From the NCBI GenBank assembly GCA_019638495.1, contig JAHBTQ010000004.1, positions 62,001 through 126,000 on the forward strand: a stretch of 64,000 nucleotides of DNA, in the 5' to 3' direction. Of the stretch, positions 18,819 to 29,322 are shown piece after piece. How positions within the stretch are numbered: the first letter of the stretch is position 1; every line of letters begins with the position of its first letter. The notes beneath the pieces are model-generated. The model was not told where the DNA came from and made no database searches. It saw only the letters and a list, made by a program, of their open reading frames with translations. Made by a program: the position numbers and the translations under genes. This DNA is from Taibaiella sp. Lineage in GTDB: Bacteria > Bacteroidota > Bacteroidia > Chitinophagales > Chitinophagaceae.

Positions 18819-19079
18819 CCTTAGTATCCTGTCAGCGAACCCGTTTATTTCCACAAGATTTGTAATGTTTTGCACAATCTCGATATTTTCATAATAACAT
18901 AGCTTTCCGGCAACCTGAACTGACATTAATTTCGTACCTTTCCGGCGGTATGAGCAATCATACCATTTTTTGTAATGTACGGGTCCATTCGACCCGAAAG
19001 TTCAATTAAAAAAAGCGAGGAAATAGCATACGCCCAAATCCAGGTGGTGGGCATCGTTAACTCCCAAAACAAATGTAAA
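18819..19079. other. Gap before ruvA with a possible 19-codon ORF
   Basis: No recognised gene. A near-consensus -7 element (TACCTTTC, 18935-18942) is followed 7 bp later by an ATG opening a 19-codon ORF (18950-19009). Inside it is a 6-bp hairpin (CGGGTC/GACCCG, 18980-18996). It may be the 5' leader of ruvA. Confidence 0.3.
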
Positions 19080-19658
19080 ATGTTTGCATTTCTAGAAGGA
19101 ACACTAGTTTATAAATCAGCCTCGCTGCTGTACATGAACGTGCACGGTGTAGGCTATGAGTTGAATATCACGCTACAAACGTATGCAAAGATTCAGCATG
19201 CAGAGCACTGCCGGCTTTATACGCACCTGCAGGTGCGTGAGGATGCATGGGTACTTTATGGCTTTGCCGACGAAGAAGAGCGGGTTACATTTCGCCAATT
19301 GCTGAACATAAGTGGTGTAGGCGCAGCCACCGCACGCATTATACTTTCTTCACTCACGACCAGCGAGCTGGAAGCTGCCGTATCATCCGGCGACAGCAAA
19401 ACGCTGGAGCGTGTGAAAGGGATAGGCGGGAAAACGGCCCAGAGAATAATCCTGGAGCTGAAAGGAAAGCTTCAAAAATCGGAAAATACGCCCTCAAATA
19501 CCTCTGTCTTACACAATACTACTCAAGAAGATGCGTTAATAGCGTTGGTAAACCTTGGCATAAACAAAGCAATGGCGGAAGGAGCCATAAAGAAGATGGG
19601 TAATGTGTCTACACTTACGGTTGAAGAGATAATAAAACAGGCACTGCGGGCTTTGTAA
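19080..19658 (+). CDS. ruvA: Holliday junction branch migration protein RuvA
   Basis: 192-193 residues from the ATG at 19080 (MFAFLEGTLVYK, the usual RuvA start); the frame is open upstream to 18975 but that part is not family-like. Domain I OB fold (1-65), domain II with two helix-hairpin-helix motifs (LNISGVGAATARIIL and VKGIGGKTAQRIILELKGKL), and domain III UBA-like helices (DALIALVNLGINKAMAEGAIKKM), which bind RuvB. RuvA holds the four-way junction while RuvB drives migration. It lies 21 bp upstream of sprA, a neighbourhood seen in other Bacteroidota. Confidence 0.96.
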   Translation: MFAFLEGTLVYKSASLLYMNVHGVGYELNITLQTYAKIQHAEHCRLYTHLQVREDAWVLYGFADEEERVTFRQLLNISGVGAATARIILSSLTTSELEAAVSSGDSKTLERVKGIGGKTAQRIILELKGKLQKSENTPSNTSVLHNTTQEDALIALVNLGINKAMAEGAIKKMGNVSTLTVEEIIKQALRAL

Positions 19659-19679
19659 AACGCAAAAGGGAGTAAAAAG

Positions 19680-22600
19680 TTGAAGGGGCAGAGAAACTTC
19701 GGATATAGGTTCATATTGTTCATAGCACTCGTGGTGGTTATTGTCAATGCCGCCGCCCGGGGCTATCATCCCTTTTTTGTGCCTCTTTTTCCTGAAGACA
19801 CTACCAAAACTGACACATCCGTAGTTGACACTTCACACACGCTCAAGTTCCCGTTACACGACAAAACAGGCAACCCCCTCACCGACCAGGCACTACCCAA
19901 AAGCATAGACCTTGACGACCCAAAGAATGTAAGCAAGACATTTCAATACGACCCGGATTCGAACCGCTACTATTACAACAGCCGAATAGGCAATGACTAC
20001 CTGCGCAGCCCCACCTACCTGACACTGGATGAGTACATGCAGTATAGGGCCAAAGAGGATGAGAATTCCTACTTCGCCCGCCGCCTCGATGGCATGATGC
20101 TCTTCAACAAAACACCGGAATTGCCACAGATGTACAAGGAGGGCCTGTTCGATCGCATTTTCGGCAGCAGCACCATACAGGTAAAGCCGCAGGGAAACGT
20201 GGACGTGACCTTTGGGGGCAACTGGCAGCACATTCAAAACCCTACGCTCCCCATCCGTGCCCAGAAGTACGGCGCGTTTGACTTTGACATGCAAATGAAC
20301 ATCAACCTATTGGCGACAGTAGGTGATAAGCTGAAGCTGAATATCAGTAATAACACCAAGGCTACATTCGACTACCAGAACATTCAGAAGCTCGACTATA
20401 ACGGCAAGGAAGACGAGATGCTGAAGAAGATAGAAGCCGGTAATGTTAGCTTCCCGCTTAAAAGCAGCCTCATCAACGGCGTTCAGTCACTCTTCGGCCT
20501 GAAGACTCAGTTACAATTTGGCAAACTGTGGGTAACAGGTGTTGTATCTCAACAGAAATCACAGCGCAAAAGTCTGACAATACAAGGCGGCGCACAAAAC
20601 CAGCAGATAGCTATCAAGGCGGCTAACTACGAAGAAAACAGGAACTTCCTCTTAGGCCATTACTTCCGCGACCGCTACAACGTGGCCTTGGAAAAATATC
20701 CGCTTATCAACTCGGCAGTTGTCATCAACAAGGTGGAAGTATGGGTAACCAACAGGACGGGGGCAGTATCCGGCGTACGAGACATCCTATGCCTTATGGA
20801 CCTTGGTGAAGCAGACCCGTTCAATAAGGCACTAGCCAATGGCGGTGGCGGTATTCCGAGGGGATTGCCATCTAACCAATCTAACCGCCTCTACAGTCAG
20901 CTACAGATAGACCCTACCGGCCGTCAGCAGAAATCAGCGACAAATGCGGCAGTGGCGTTAGGGCTTACACAAGGACAAGACTTCGAACGCACCACCGCCC
21001 GCCAGCTTACATCAACGGAATTTACCTTTCAGCCACAGCTTGGTTACATCATGCTGAATACACAGATGAACCCAGACGACGTGCTAGGTGTTGCCTATCG
21101 ATACACTTATCGCGGCAAGGTGTACCAGGTGGGTGAATTTGCGTCTGATCTGCCACCGGATTCATCTAACCCCAAAGTACTGTTCCTGAAATTGCTGAAA
21201 GGCACAGCACCACGTGCCTACCTGCCGGTATGGGACCTGATGATGAAGAACGTATATGCACTCGGGGGATTCGGTGTTTCGAAAGACCAGTTCACACTCA
21301 ACATCCTGTACCAGGACCCGGGTGGTGGCGAAAAGCGCTACATGCCAGAGGGACCGAAGCAAGGCACTCCTTTCATAAGCCTGCTGAACCTGGACCACCT
21401 GAACGCACAAAACCAACCGCAGCCTGACGGTATTTTTGACTTTGTAGAAGGCATTACGATCAATACCCAGCAGGGCAAGATCATCTTCCCCGTCCTGGAG
21501 CCCTTTGGTAGTGACCTGAAGCCCGCGGTAGACAACAACCAGGTGCTGGAGCGTCGCTATATATACCAGGTGCTTTATGACTCTACAAAGTGGGTGGCAC
21601 AACAGTACCAGCAACAAGACCGATACATAATGCGCGGGTCTTACAAGTCGTCTTCGTCATCAGACATCTTCCTTGGAGGATTCAACATACCACAAGGGTC
21701 TGTGTCTGTAAGTGCGGGTGGTACGAGGCTGGTAGAAAATCAGGACTATTCCATTGAGTATGGCCTTGGCCGTATCAAGATCCTGAATACCGGTATTCTA
21801 AATTCAGGCGTACCTATCAACATCCAGTACGAAGACAACGCCACGTTCGGCTTCCAACAGCAAAACTTCATGGCTGCGCGCCTGGACTATTACCAAAACA
21901 AAAACCTTACTATCGGCAGCACCATCATGCGTCTGAAGGAAAGACCTTTTACCCAGAAGGTCAATTTCGGTGAAGACCCAATTCAGAACACAGTGATAGG
22001 CGTTGACGCAAACTATCAAAAAGAAGTACCGGGGATTACCCGACTGGTAGATAAGCTCCCAATATATTCCACAACATCACCTTCATTCCTCAACACCAAC
22101 GTGGAAGTGGCAGGACTACTGCCCGGCCACCCGAAGCAGATCAATGCCCTGGACCCTGAAGGCGCGGTTTATATTGACGACTTTGAAGGTACCAGTAGCG
22201 CATATGACATGAAGTTTCCGGCACAGGCATGGTCGCTTGCGACAACTCCGTTCGGAGCAGTTGATAAGAACGGCCGGACACTTTTCCCTGAAGCCGCGCT
22301 GAACAACAATCACGACTACGGCAAAAACCGTGCGCGCCTTGCGTGGTATACACTGGAAGCGTCTTTGGTTAGCCCCGGAGGAAGTTCGATACCCGACTAC
22401 ATCAAAAATGACTCCAACCAGCACTACATCCGCCCCATCCTCACACAACAGGTATTCCCCAACAGGAATCCCGCAACACTGAATCAGTCGCTAAACACAT
22501 TTGACCTTGGTTTTTACCCTAAAGACAGGGGGCCATATAACTTCGATGCAACCAACATTGACCCGCAGGATGGGCAACTACTGAATCCTCAGTCGCGCTG

Positions 22601-25600
22601 GGGCGGTATCTCTCGCTCGGTTGACAATACCGACTTCGAAGCATCAAACGTTCAGTATGTACAGTTCTGGCTCATGGATCCATTTATGAACAGGGCAAAC
22701 CCCCAAGGCGGTTCGCTTTACATAAACCTGGGTAATGTCTCGGAAGATGTAATGAAGGATTCACGCATGTTCTTCGAGAACGGTATTCCTTCACCATTCG
22801 ACCCAAAGAAGCTGGATACCACGGCATGGGGTTACGTACCAAAGTTTGAGCAACAGATCACCCGCTCTTTTGACAATGACAATGCTGCCCGCAAACTACA
22901 GGATGTTGGTTATGACGGCCTGCCGGATATGGGGCAGCCGGGCCAGCAGAGCGAACAGACAATATTTGCAAAATTCCTGCGGGAGCTACAACAAAAGCTG
23001 GTAGGCGGTGCAGCAAACCCGGCATACATCAAGGCACAAACGGACCCGGCAAACGACAACTTCCGTTTCTACCGCGACTCACTTTATAGTTCCGGGCCAA
23101 ATCCTGAGAACATTAGTGTACTGACGAGGTATAAACAGTTCAACGGGCCTGACGGCAACTCGCCAATCACCAGCGCCTCGTCGTCCTTTGCCACGTCAGG
23201 CACCACTACACCAGAGTCAGAAGACATTAACCGAGACAATACCCTCAACGAATCTGAAACTTATTTCCAGTATCGGATAGAGTTGAAGCCTAACATGAAT
23301 GTGGGCGAGAACTACATCATCAGCGTGCAGCAAAACCTGGACGGAGTGAAGCTGCCGAACGGCAACAAAGAACCAGAGCGCTGGTACCAGTTCAAGATAC
23401 CTATCAGGAACTATGACAGGCGCGTTGGCGGCATTTCCGACTTCCGCTCTATACGCTTCATTCGTATGTTCCTTACCGGCTGGCAGGACAGTGTGATACT
23501 TCGCTTTGCATCGCTGGAGCTGGGCCGCAACCAGTGGCGCACGTATAACTATTCGCTGAACCAGCCGGGAGAAAACCTGCCACAGCAGAACCAGGGACTT
23601 ACCGACTTCACAGTAACCTCTGTGAGCCTGGAAGAAAACAGCCAGCGCGACCCTGTGCCTTATTCGCTGCCTCCAGGTGTGAGCCGCCAGCAAACGGCGA
23701 ACCCGCAAGGCGGACAGCAGACGCTACTGCTCAACGAACAGTCACTATCACTGCGCACATGCGCCCTGCAGGATGGGGATGCCCGCGGTGTGTTTAAAGA
23801 AGTGAACGTAGATATGCGCCAGTTTGACTACCTGCGCATGTTCCTGCACGCGGAATCCATGGTGGGTCAGACACCGGTAAAAGATGCAGACATCGATGCG
23901 TTCATTCGTATAGGTAGCGACTTCACCAACAACTATTATGAATATCGCACACCGCTTACTATAACACCTCCCGGTGTGAGCAACACTGCAGCAGACCGCA
24001 TTTGGCCTGCCGCCAATAACGTAAACATCCGCTTGCAGGAACTGGTAGATGCCAAGAAGGAACGCGACGCCAAGAACTGGCCAACACATGTACCCTATGA
24101 AACAGTAGACTCAAAAGGCAATCCCATCATCATCATAGGTAATCCCAACATTGGCGGCTCAAAGAACATAATGCTGGGTGTGCTGAACCCGCCTAAGACT
24201 AACAAGACACCGGGAGACGATGGGCTGCCAAAGTGCGTTGAAGTATGGTTTGACGAAATGCGTATCTCCGGTACACATGACCAGGCTGGCTATGCGGCTG
24301 CCGGCAAGGTGTCTATCCAGATGGCAGACCTTGGCAACGTGAACCTTTCCGGAAGCATGCACACACCGGGATACGGAAACATAGACCAGAAAATTCAGCA
24401 ACGCTTCCAGGACCAGTACTACCAGTATAACGCATCTACCAACATGGCACTTGGCAAACTGATGCCAAAGCAATGGGGCGTTCAACTACCTGTATATGTT
24501 GGATACACGCAAAACGTAAGCACTCCGAAATACAATCCGTTTGACCAGGACGTGTTACTGACGCATGAGCTGGACCTGGCAAAAAGCCAGAAGGCGCGCG
24601 ACTCCATCAAGAAAGCAGCACAGGACTTCACGTCTATCACCAGCTTCAACGTTGCGAATGCACGCATACAGGGCAATGCCGCAAACCCCAACAATGCTAA
24701 ACGCATGCCGTGGAGTATTAAGAACTTTGACTTCACCTACTCCTACAACAACCAGTTGAAACACAACCCTGTGCTGGAAATGGACCGTATAACCACACAG
24801 CGATATGGTGTAGGATATACTTATGCATTGAAGACGAGACCAATAGAACCCTTCAAACATTCGATAAAATCAAAGTCGAAATGGCTGACACCTGTCAAGG
24901 ATTTCAACTTCAACCTGGTGCCGTCTACATTCAGCGTGCGAAACGACCTGAACAGGCTTGTAGAAGAAACGCAGATCCGAAACATAGATAATACCGGGTT
25001 TAAGATAAAACCAACCTTCTACAAGAACTTCACCTGGAACCGCACCTACTCGCTGAGATGGGAGCTAATGAAGTCTCTTTCTATCGACTATACGGCCACA
25101 AATATTTCCAGGATCGATGAGCCTTACGGTAAAATAGACACTAAAGAGAAACGTGATACGCTGTTCAACAATCTGCGTAAGCTGGGTCGTAACAACTCTT
25201 ACAACCAGACATTCAACAGCACCTACAATGTACCGCTGAGCAAATTCCCGGTTACGGACTGGATGAGTGCACGCCTGGGATATTCTGCAAACTACTCGTG
25301 GACCACTGCCGCACCTATTGCCTATGCACAGGGAAATACGATCGGCAACACGCAGACCCGCACCGCCACCGGAGAGTTCAACATGACGCAGCTCTACAAT
25401 AAGAGCCGGTGGATGAGAGCGCTGAACAGTAAGCCCAGGAAGCGGGGAAAAAGCCGAAAAGATGAAAGTAAAGGCAGCGACGCAAAGGGCGCGAAGGGTG
25501 GTGGCGTGACAGACCTTAGAAAGAGCAGTCCATTCGGCAAAGGGGGAGCGGAAAAATCGGTGATGGGCGCGGAGGAACCGCAGGAAGAGACACAGGGAGA

Positions 25601-27281
25601 GGAAGACAAGGGGAAAAAGAAAAAGGGGAAAAAGAAAAACGACGAGGACTCCACCGCCGCGCCGGAAAGTGTGATGGACAGGATCAAGGCAAACTACCCT
25701 TCGCTTAATACGGCCAGTATGTCTGACGAGCAGCTTGATTCACTGGTGCAGGTGCAGAAAGAGCAGGACAGGCAGAAGGCCAAAGAAGAACAGAAAAAGA
25801 AAAAGGCAAAAAAGAAAGCCGAACGAAAAGCAAGAAGGAGCAAACCTCTGCGCCTGTCGCCTACGGAACACATAATAGGCCACACGCTGACAATGCTGAA
25901 CCGCGTAACCGTTAACTATACAGAGACCATGGGCACGGTGCTGCCAGGCTATATGGATAGCACACGCTTTATGGGTGTGAACAACTATTCCATGGCCCCG
26001 GGCTTTGACTTTGTATATGGTTACCAGCCCGACTACGCATGGCTGGAGGCCCAGGCCGCGGCGGGACGTTTCTCAAGAGACTCTCTGTTCAATGCTCAAC
26101 TGCAGCAGACATACTCGCGCAACCTGAATGCGCAGGCAACGCTGTTGCCCCATAAGTCGTTCCGGGTAGACCTTACACTGACCCAGGCTTTCAGTAAGTC
26201 GCACAGCGAGTTGTTTGCAGATACGAGTGTGCTTGGCAATGAACCATTCAGGCACTTGACTCCGTACCAGGCAGGCTCTTTCAACATCACATACATCACT
26301 GCAAAGAGCATGTTCCGCAACTCGGGCGTGAACTCTGAAGTTTACAATCAATTCCTTGAGAACCGGAAGATAGTGTCGCAAAGGCTTGGGTCAAATAACC
26401 CTTATACAAATGGCATGCCTGATCCGTTCTACCCAGAGTACAGCAAGGGATACGGTCCGTTCTCGCAAGACGTGCTGATACCGTCATTCATCGCAGCATA
26501 CTCCGGCAAGCCTGCAGAGACATCACCGCTCATCGACTACAAGCATAACAAATTACGTGACAATCCATTTGGCTACTTCACGCCAATGCCCAACTGGCGT
26601 GTGACCTATACCGGCCTGAGCAAGCTACCGGTGATATCAAAGATCATGACCAACTTTGTGGTGAATCATGCCTATACCGGCACAATGGCCATGAACAGCT
26701 TCAACTCGCAGTTGCTATTCCGTGATCTTTATGGGTTGGGTTATCCGTCGTTTATAGACTCAAACTCTAACAACTACATTCCTTACTACCAGGTACCAAA
26801 CGTAACACTGACCCAGGCATTCAACCCGCTCATAGGATTTGATGCCGCATTCAAGAATAACCTCACGGCAAAATTTGAAGTAAGAAAGTCGAAGACACAA
26901 AGTCTGAGCCTGATAGACTACCAGGTGGGCGAAAATGCCAGCACTGAATATGTTATTGGCGGCGGCTTCCGTAAGAAGGGTGTGCGCCTGCCATTCCCGC
27001 TGTTTGGTGTGAAGCGGCTGAAAAACGAGCTGATATTTAAGCTGGACATTGGCCTGCGCGACGACAAAACAAGCAATACCTTCCTGGCAAACAATGTGAG
27101 CGTTACATCACGCGGGCAAAAGGTAGTGCGTATATCGCCAACGATAAACTATGCGGTTAGTGATCTGTTGACGTTACTGTTCTTCTTCGACAGGCAGCAA
27201 ACTATTCCGTATGTATCAAATGCATACCCAACCACCACTACGCGTGCGGGTGTGACACTCAGGTTCATTTTTGCACAGTAG
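19680..27281 (+). CDS. sprA: SprA, outer-membrane translocon of the type IX secretion system
   Basis: 2533 residues. TTG start supported by a purine-rich ribosome site (AAGGGAG, 19666-19672) 7 bp before it and by a signal peptide beginning at once (FILFIALVVVIVNAAA). SprA is the giant 36-strand barrel through which T9SS cargo crosses the outer membrane; it is also needed for gliding. Family features seen: an N-terminal repeated module (FDYQNIQKLDYNG), AVYIDDFEGT near residue 840, and a C-terminal strand-rich end typical of barrels. Oddity: a very Lys/Glu-rich, low-complexity insertion at about residues 1917-2057 (DNA 25430-25850). Other T9SS core genes (gldKLMN, sprE, sprT, porV) are not in this window. 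Confidence 0.95.
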   Translation: MKGQRNFGYRFILFIALVVVIVNAAARGYHPFFVPLFPEDTTKTDTSVVDTSHTLKFPLHDKTGNPLTDQALPKSIDLDDPKNVSKTFQYDPDSNRYYYNSRIGNDYLRSPTYLTLDEYMQYRAKEDENSYFARRLDGMMLFNKTPELPQMYKEGLFDRIFGSSTIQVKPQGNVDVTFGGNWQHIQNPTLPIRAQKYGAFDFDMQMNINLLATVGDKLKLNISNNTKATFDYQNIQKLDYNGKEDEMLKKIEAGNVSFPLKSSLINGVQSLFGLKTQLQFGKLWVTGVVSQQKSQRKSLTIQGGAQNQQIAIKAANYEENRNFLLGHYFRDRYNVALEKYPLINSAVVINKVEVWVTNRTGAVSGVRDILCLMDLGEADPFNKALANGGGGIPRGLPSNQSNRLYSQLQIDPTGRQQKSATNAAVALGLTQGQDFERTTARQLTSTEFTFQPQLGYIMLNTQMNPDDVLGVAYRYTYRGKVYQVGEFASDLPPDSSNPKVLFLKLLKGTAPRAYLPVWDLMMKNVYALGGFGVSKDQFTLNILYQDPGGGEKRYMPEGPKQGTPFISLLNLDHLNAQNQPQPDGIFDFVEGITINTQQGKIIFPVLEPFGSDLKPAVDNNQVLERRYIYQVLYDSTKWVAQQYQQQDRYIMRGSYKSSSSSDIFLGGFNIPQGSVSVSAGGTRLVENQDYSIEYGLGRIKILNTGILNSGVPINIQYEDNATFGFQQQNFMAARLDYYQNKNLTIGSTIMRLKERPFTQKVNFGEDPIQNTVIGVDANYQKEVPGITRLVDKLPIYSTTSPSFLNTNVEVAGLLPGHPKQINALDPEGAVYIDDFEGTSSAYDMKFPAQAWSLATTPFGAVDKNGRTLFPEAALNNNHDYGKNRARLAWYTLEASLVSPGGSSIPDYIKNDSNQHYIRPILTQQVFPNRNPATLNQSLNTFDLGFYPKDRGPYNFDATNIDPQDGQLLNPQSRWGGISRSVDNTDFEASNVQYVQFWLMDPFMNRANPQGGSLYINLGNVSEDVMKDSRMFFENGIPSPFDPKKLDTTAWGYVPKFEQQITRSFDNDNAARKLQDVGYDGLPDMGQPGQQSEQTIFAKFLRELQQKLVGGAANPAYIKAQTDPANDNFRFYRDSLYSSGPNPENISVLTRYKQFNGPDGNSPITSASSSFATSGTTTPESEDINRDNTLNESETYFQYRIELKPNMNVGENYIISVQQNLDGVKLPNGNKEPERWYQFKIPIRNYDRRVGGISDFRSIRFIRMFLTGWQDSVILRFASLELGRNQWRTYNYSLNQPGENLPQQNQGLTDFTVTSVSLEENSQRDPVPYSLPPGVSRQQTANPQGGQQTLLLNEQSLSLRTCALQDGDARGVFKEVNVDMRQFDYLRMFLHAESMVGQTPVKDADIDAFIRIGSDFTNNYYEYRTPLTITPPGVSNTAADRIWPAANNVNIRLQELVDAKKERDAKNWPTHVPYETVDSKGNPIIIIGNPNIGGSKNIMLGVLNPPKTNKTPGDDGLPKCVEVWFDEMRISGTHDQAGYAAAGKVSIQMADLGNVNLSGSMHTPGYGNIDQKIQQRFQDQYYQYNASTNMALGKLMPKQWGVQLPVYVGYTQNVSTPKYNPFDQDVLLTHELDLAKSQKARDSIKKAAQDFTSITSFNVANARIQGNAANPNNAKRMPWSIKNFDFTYSYNNQLKHNPVLEMDRITTQRYGVGYTYALKTRPIEPFKHSIKSKSKWLTPVKDFNFNLVPSTFSVRNDLNRLVEETQIRNIDNTGFKIKPTFYKNFTWNRTYSLRWELMKSLSIDYTATNISRIDEPYGKIDTKEKRDTLFNNLRKLGRNNSYNQTFNSTYNVPLSKFPVTDWMSARLGYSANYSWTTAAPIAYAQGNTIGNTQTRTATGEFNMTQLYNKSRWMRALNSKPRKRGKSRKDESKGSDAKGAKGGGVTDLRKSSPFGKGGAEKSVMGAEEPQEETQGEEDKGKKKKGKKKNDEDSTAAPESVMDRIKANYPSLNTASMSDEQLDSLVQVQKEQDRQKAKEEQKKKKAKKKAERKARRSKPLRLSPTEHIIGHTLTMLNRVTVNYTETMGTVLPGYMDSTRFMGVNNYSMAPGFDFVYGYQPDYAWLEAQAAAGRFSRDSLFNAQLQQTYSRNLNAQATLLPHKSFRVDLTLTQAFSKSHSELFADTSVLGNEPFRHLTPYQAGSFNITYITAKSMFRNSGVNSEVYNQFLENRKIVSQRLGSNNPYTNGMPDPFYPEYSKGYGPFSQDVLIPSFIAAYSGKPAETSPLIDYKHNKLRDNPFGYFTPMPNWRVTYTGLSKLPVISKIMTNFVVNHAYTGTMAMNSFNSQLLFRDLYGLGYPSFIDSNSNNYIPYYQVPNVTLTQAFNPLIGFDAAFKNNLTAKFEVRKSKTQSLSLIDYQVGENASTEYVIGGGFRKKGVRLPFPLFGVKRLKNELIFKLDIGLRDDKTSNTFLANNVSVTSRGQKVVRISPTINYAVSDLLTLLFFFDRQQTIPYVSNAYPTTTTRAGVTLRFIFAQ

Positions 27282-27330
27282 CATTGCGTTGTTTATTACG
27301 TATTTTGGCAGAAAGCAGTTATACCCGGCG

Positions 27331-28911
27331 ATGCGCTCTCAAAAGCTTGTATCCATATTATCCGTAGTTATTGTGGGGCTTTGCCTGCTGCAGGTGTGGC
27401 TACCATCGCACTATCTCACTTGCGACGGCCCATGCCACTTGTATAATGCACGCATCCTGCACAGCACATGGACCGGCGCATACGCCGACTTCTACCGCCG
27501 CTTTTACCATATCTCATATACCACCGCCCCCAATGCAACCACTACATGGGCATTAGCCTTATTGCTATTTCTTCTTAAGGGCATCGTGGCGGAGAAGGTA
27601 TTTCTATCACTCTATGTTTTACTTCTTGCAACCGGAACCATAAAACTGCTGCAGAAACTGCAAGGTGGCAGCAACTTGTGGCAACTGGCGGCTATACCGG
27701 TTATCTTCACATTTCTCCTGGCAAAAGGTTTCTACAACTTTTCGCTTGGGGTGGCGCTATGGCCGTGGATGGTGCTGGCATGGATAGGACACCTGGAGCG
27801 TCCCGGGATAGCACGGGCTGCTGCATTCGCAGCCGTCGCAGCCATCGCCTATTTCACACACTTACTTCCGTTCCTGTCCGCAACGGTGGTATGTGGGTGC
27901 CTCACGCTGTCTTACCACGTCGCCGGCAATAGCGGGCGTGCCGCAATTCTAAAAGCTATGACGGTGCTGGCTTGTACTCTCGCACCACTTATGGCGCTGT
28001 CGTTATTATTTACCAATGGCGAAGGCGGGCTGCAACTGCAACTGGGAGTGTATCCCTACCGGCTATTGGAACTGTTGCAGCTCAAATACCTGATAAACGT
28101 TACAGAGCCGGAAAGGCCGTTTGCACTTGCTACCGGCATTGTTCTCACGCTCGCCATTGTTGTATCCATCTGGCACGTGCGCAGTCGGGGCATGCACAAA
28201 TATGATGGCTTCATCTTTGCGCTCCTTCCCATTGGATTTGTCTACCTGTTCTTTCCCGAAGACTTTATGGGGCGGGCTATTATCATTGCGGCACGTGTGC
28301 AGTTGATACTTTACCTAATCGGCGCGTGTATTGTGGCATACCGCATGGAGCCAGGTAAAACAAAACAGATTGCCGCTTCACTGCTGCTCTTATGTTTTCT
28401 TGTAATGTCGGTGATCAGAACAGCATGCAGGCTGGAAGCGGCAAAATCGGTAAGGTCACTACTTGCTACCGCCAGTGAAGTAAAACCCGAGTCGGTGGTG
28501 CTGCCTCTTCAATTTTCGGACAATGGGCTAGATGAAAACGGGAAGAAAATAGCCAACCAAAATTCCCTGTTTCACCACACGGCACAATACCTGGGTGCAG
28601 ACAAGCCCCTGATAGTCCTGGACAACTACGAAGCAAATGCAGGCTACTTCCCGGTATCCTGGCTGCCGGAAGCAAATCCTTACTTTCATCTTAATGAGGC
28701 CAATGGCATAGAAGGATTGCCACCGGGCGGAAATATTGAAAAATATGAGCGGGAAACCGGCCGGAGGGTTGACTATGTGTTGCTGCACAACTACCGGCCT
28801 GAGTATATGAGCGATAGCGGTTTTCACCGACTGGCAACACAAATTCAGGACCTTTTCACTGAAAGAAAGGCATCGCCCGGCGGGCAATGCATACTCTTAG
28901 GACGCGATTAA
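27331..28911 (+). CDS. Polytopic inner-membrane protein of unknown function
   Basis: 526 residues from the ATG at 27331 (an upstream in-frame ATG at 27271 overlaps sprA). About ten hydrophobic helices fill residues 5-385, with a CDGPCHLYNARIL motif in the first external loop, followed by a soluble C-terminal domain of about 135 residues rich in aromatic and Asn residues. The layout resembles GT-C glycosyltransferases or other membrane enzymes that use lipid-linked sugars, but I see no decisive motif, so no function is assigned. It sits between sprA and rbfA on the same strand. Confidence 0.8.
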   Translation: MRSQKLVSILSVVIVGLCLLQVWLPSHYLTCDGPCHLYNARILHSTWTGAYADFYRRFYHISYTTAPNATTTWALALLLFLLKGIVAEKVFLSLYVLLLATGTIKLLQKLQGGSNLWQLAAIPVIFTFLLAKGFYNFSLGVALWPWMVLAWIGHLERPGIARAAAFAAVAAIAYFTHLLPFLSATVVCGCLTLSYHVAGNSGRAAILKAMTVLACTLAPLMALSLLFTNGEGGLQLQLGVYPYRLLELLQLKYLINVTEPERPFALATGIVLTLAIVVSIWHVRSRGMHKYDGFIFALLPIGFVYLFFPEDFMGRAIIIAARVQLILYLIGACIVAYRMEPGKTKQIAASLLLLCFLVMSVIRTACRLEAAKSVRSLLATASEVKPESVVLPLQFSDNGLDENGKKIANQNSLFHHTAQYLGADKPLIVLDNYEANAGYFPVSWLPEANPYFHLNEANGIEGLPPGGNIEKYERETGRRVDYVLLHNYRPEYMSDSGFHRLATQIQDLFTERKASPGGQCILLGRD

Positions 28912-28923
28912 CCCAATCTTGAG

Positions 28924-28931
28924 TAACTTTG
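28924..28931 (+). promoter_or_regulatory. Probable -7 promoter element of rbfA
   Basis: TAACTTTG, exact TAnnTTTG, 7 bp before the rbfA ATG. Confidence 0.55.
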
Positions 28932-28938
28932 ACAGATA

Positions 28939-29322
28939 ATGGAAGAGAGTAAAAGGCAAAAGCAGGTTGGTAAGCTTGTGCTCGAGGAGCTGAGCGACAT
29001 TTTTATGCGCGAGGGTCTGAACATGGTTGACGGCGGGATGGTAAGCATATCGAAGGTAGCGGTAACACCAGACCTGCTTGAGGCCAGGGTGTACATGAGC
29101 TTTTTCCAGGTTAAGGACAATGCGGCGCTGCTGCATAAGATAAAAGAGCGCGGGTGGGAAATTCGCAAGCTGCTGGGCATGCGCATAAAGAATCAACTAA
29201 GGCGCGTTCCTGATCTGATATTCTTCACAGACGACACACTGGACCACGTATTCAAAATGGAGGAGATCTTCAAAAAGATCGATGAGGAACGCCAGGCCTT
29301 CAAAAAGGACAACGAATCGTAA
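28939..29322 (+). CDS. rbfA: 30S ribosome-binding factor RbfA
   Basis: 127 residues. N-terminal KRQKQVGKLVLEELSDIF, the central KH-like strand VTPDLLEARVYMSFF, and RRVPDLIFFTDDTLDHVFKMEEIF near the end are family blocks. RbfA binds immature 30S subunits near the 5' helix of 16S rRNA and helps final maturation, with a role in cold adaptation. The permease gene starts directly after its stop codon, so the two are co-transcribed. Confidence 0.95.
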   Translation: MEESKRQKQVGKLVLEELSDIFMREGLNMVDGGMVSISKVAVTPDLLEARVYMSFFQVKDNAALLHKIKERGWEIRKLLGMRIKNQLRRVPDLIFFTDDTLDHVFKMEEIFKKIDEERQAFKKDNES

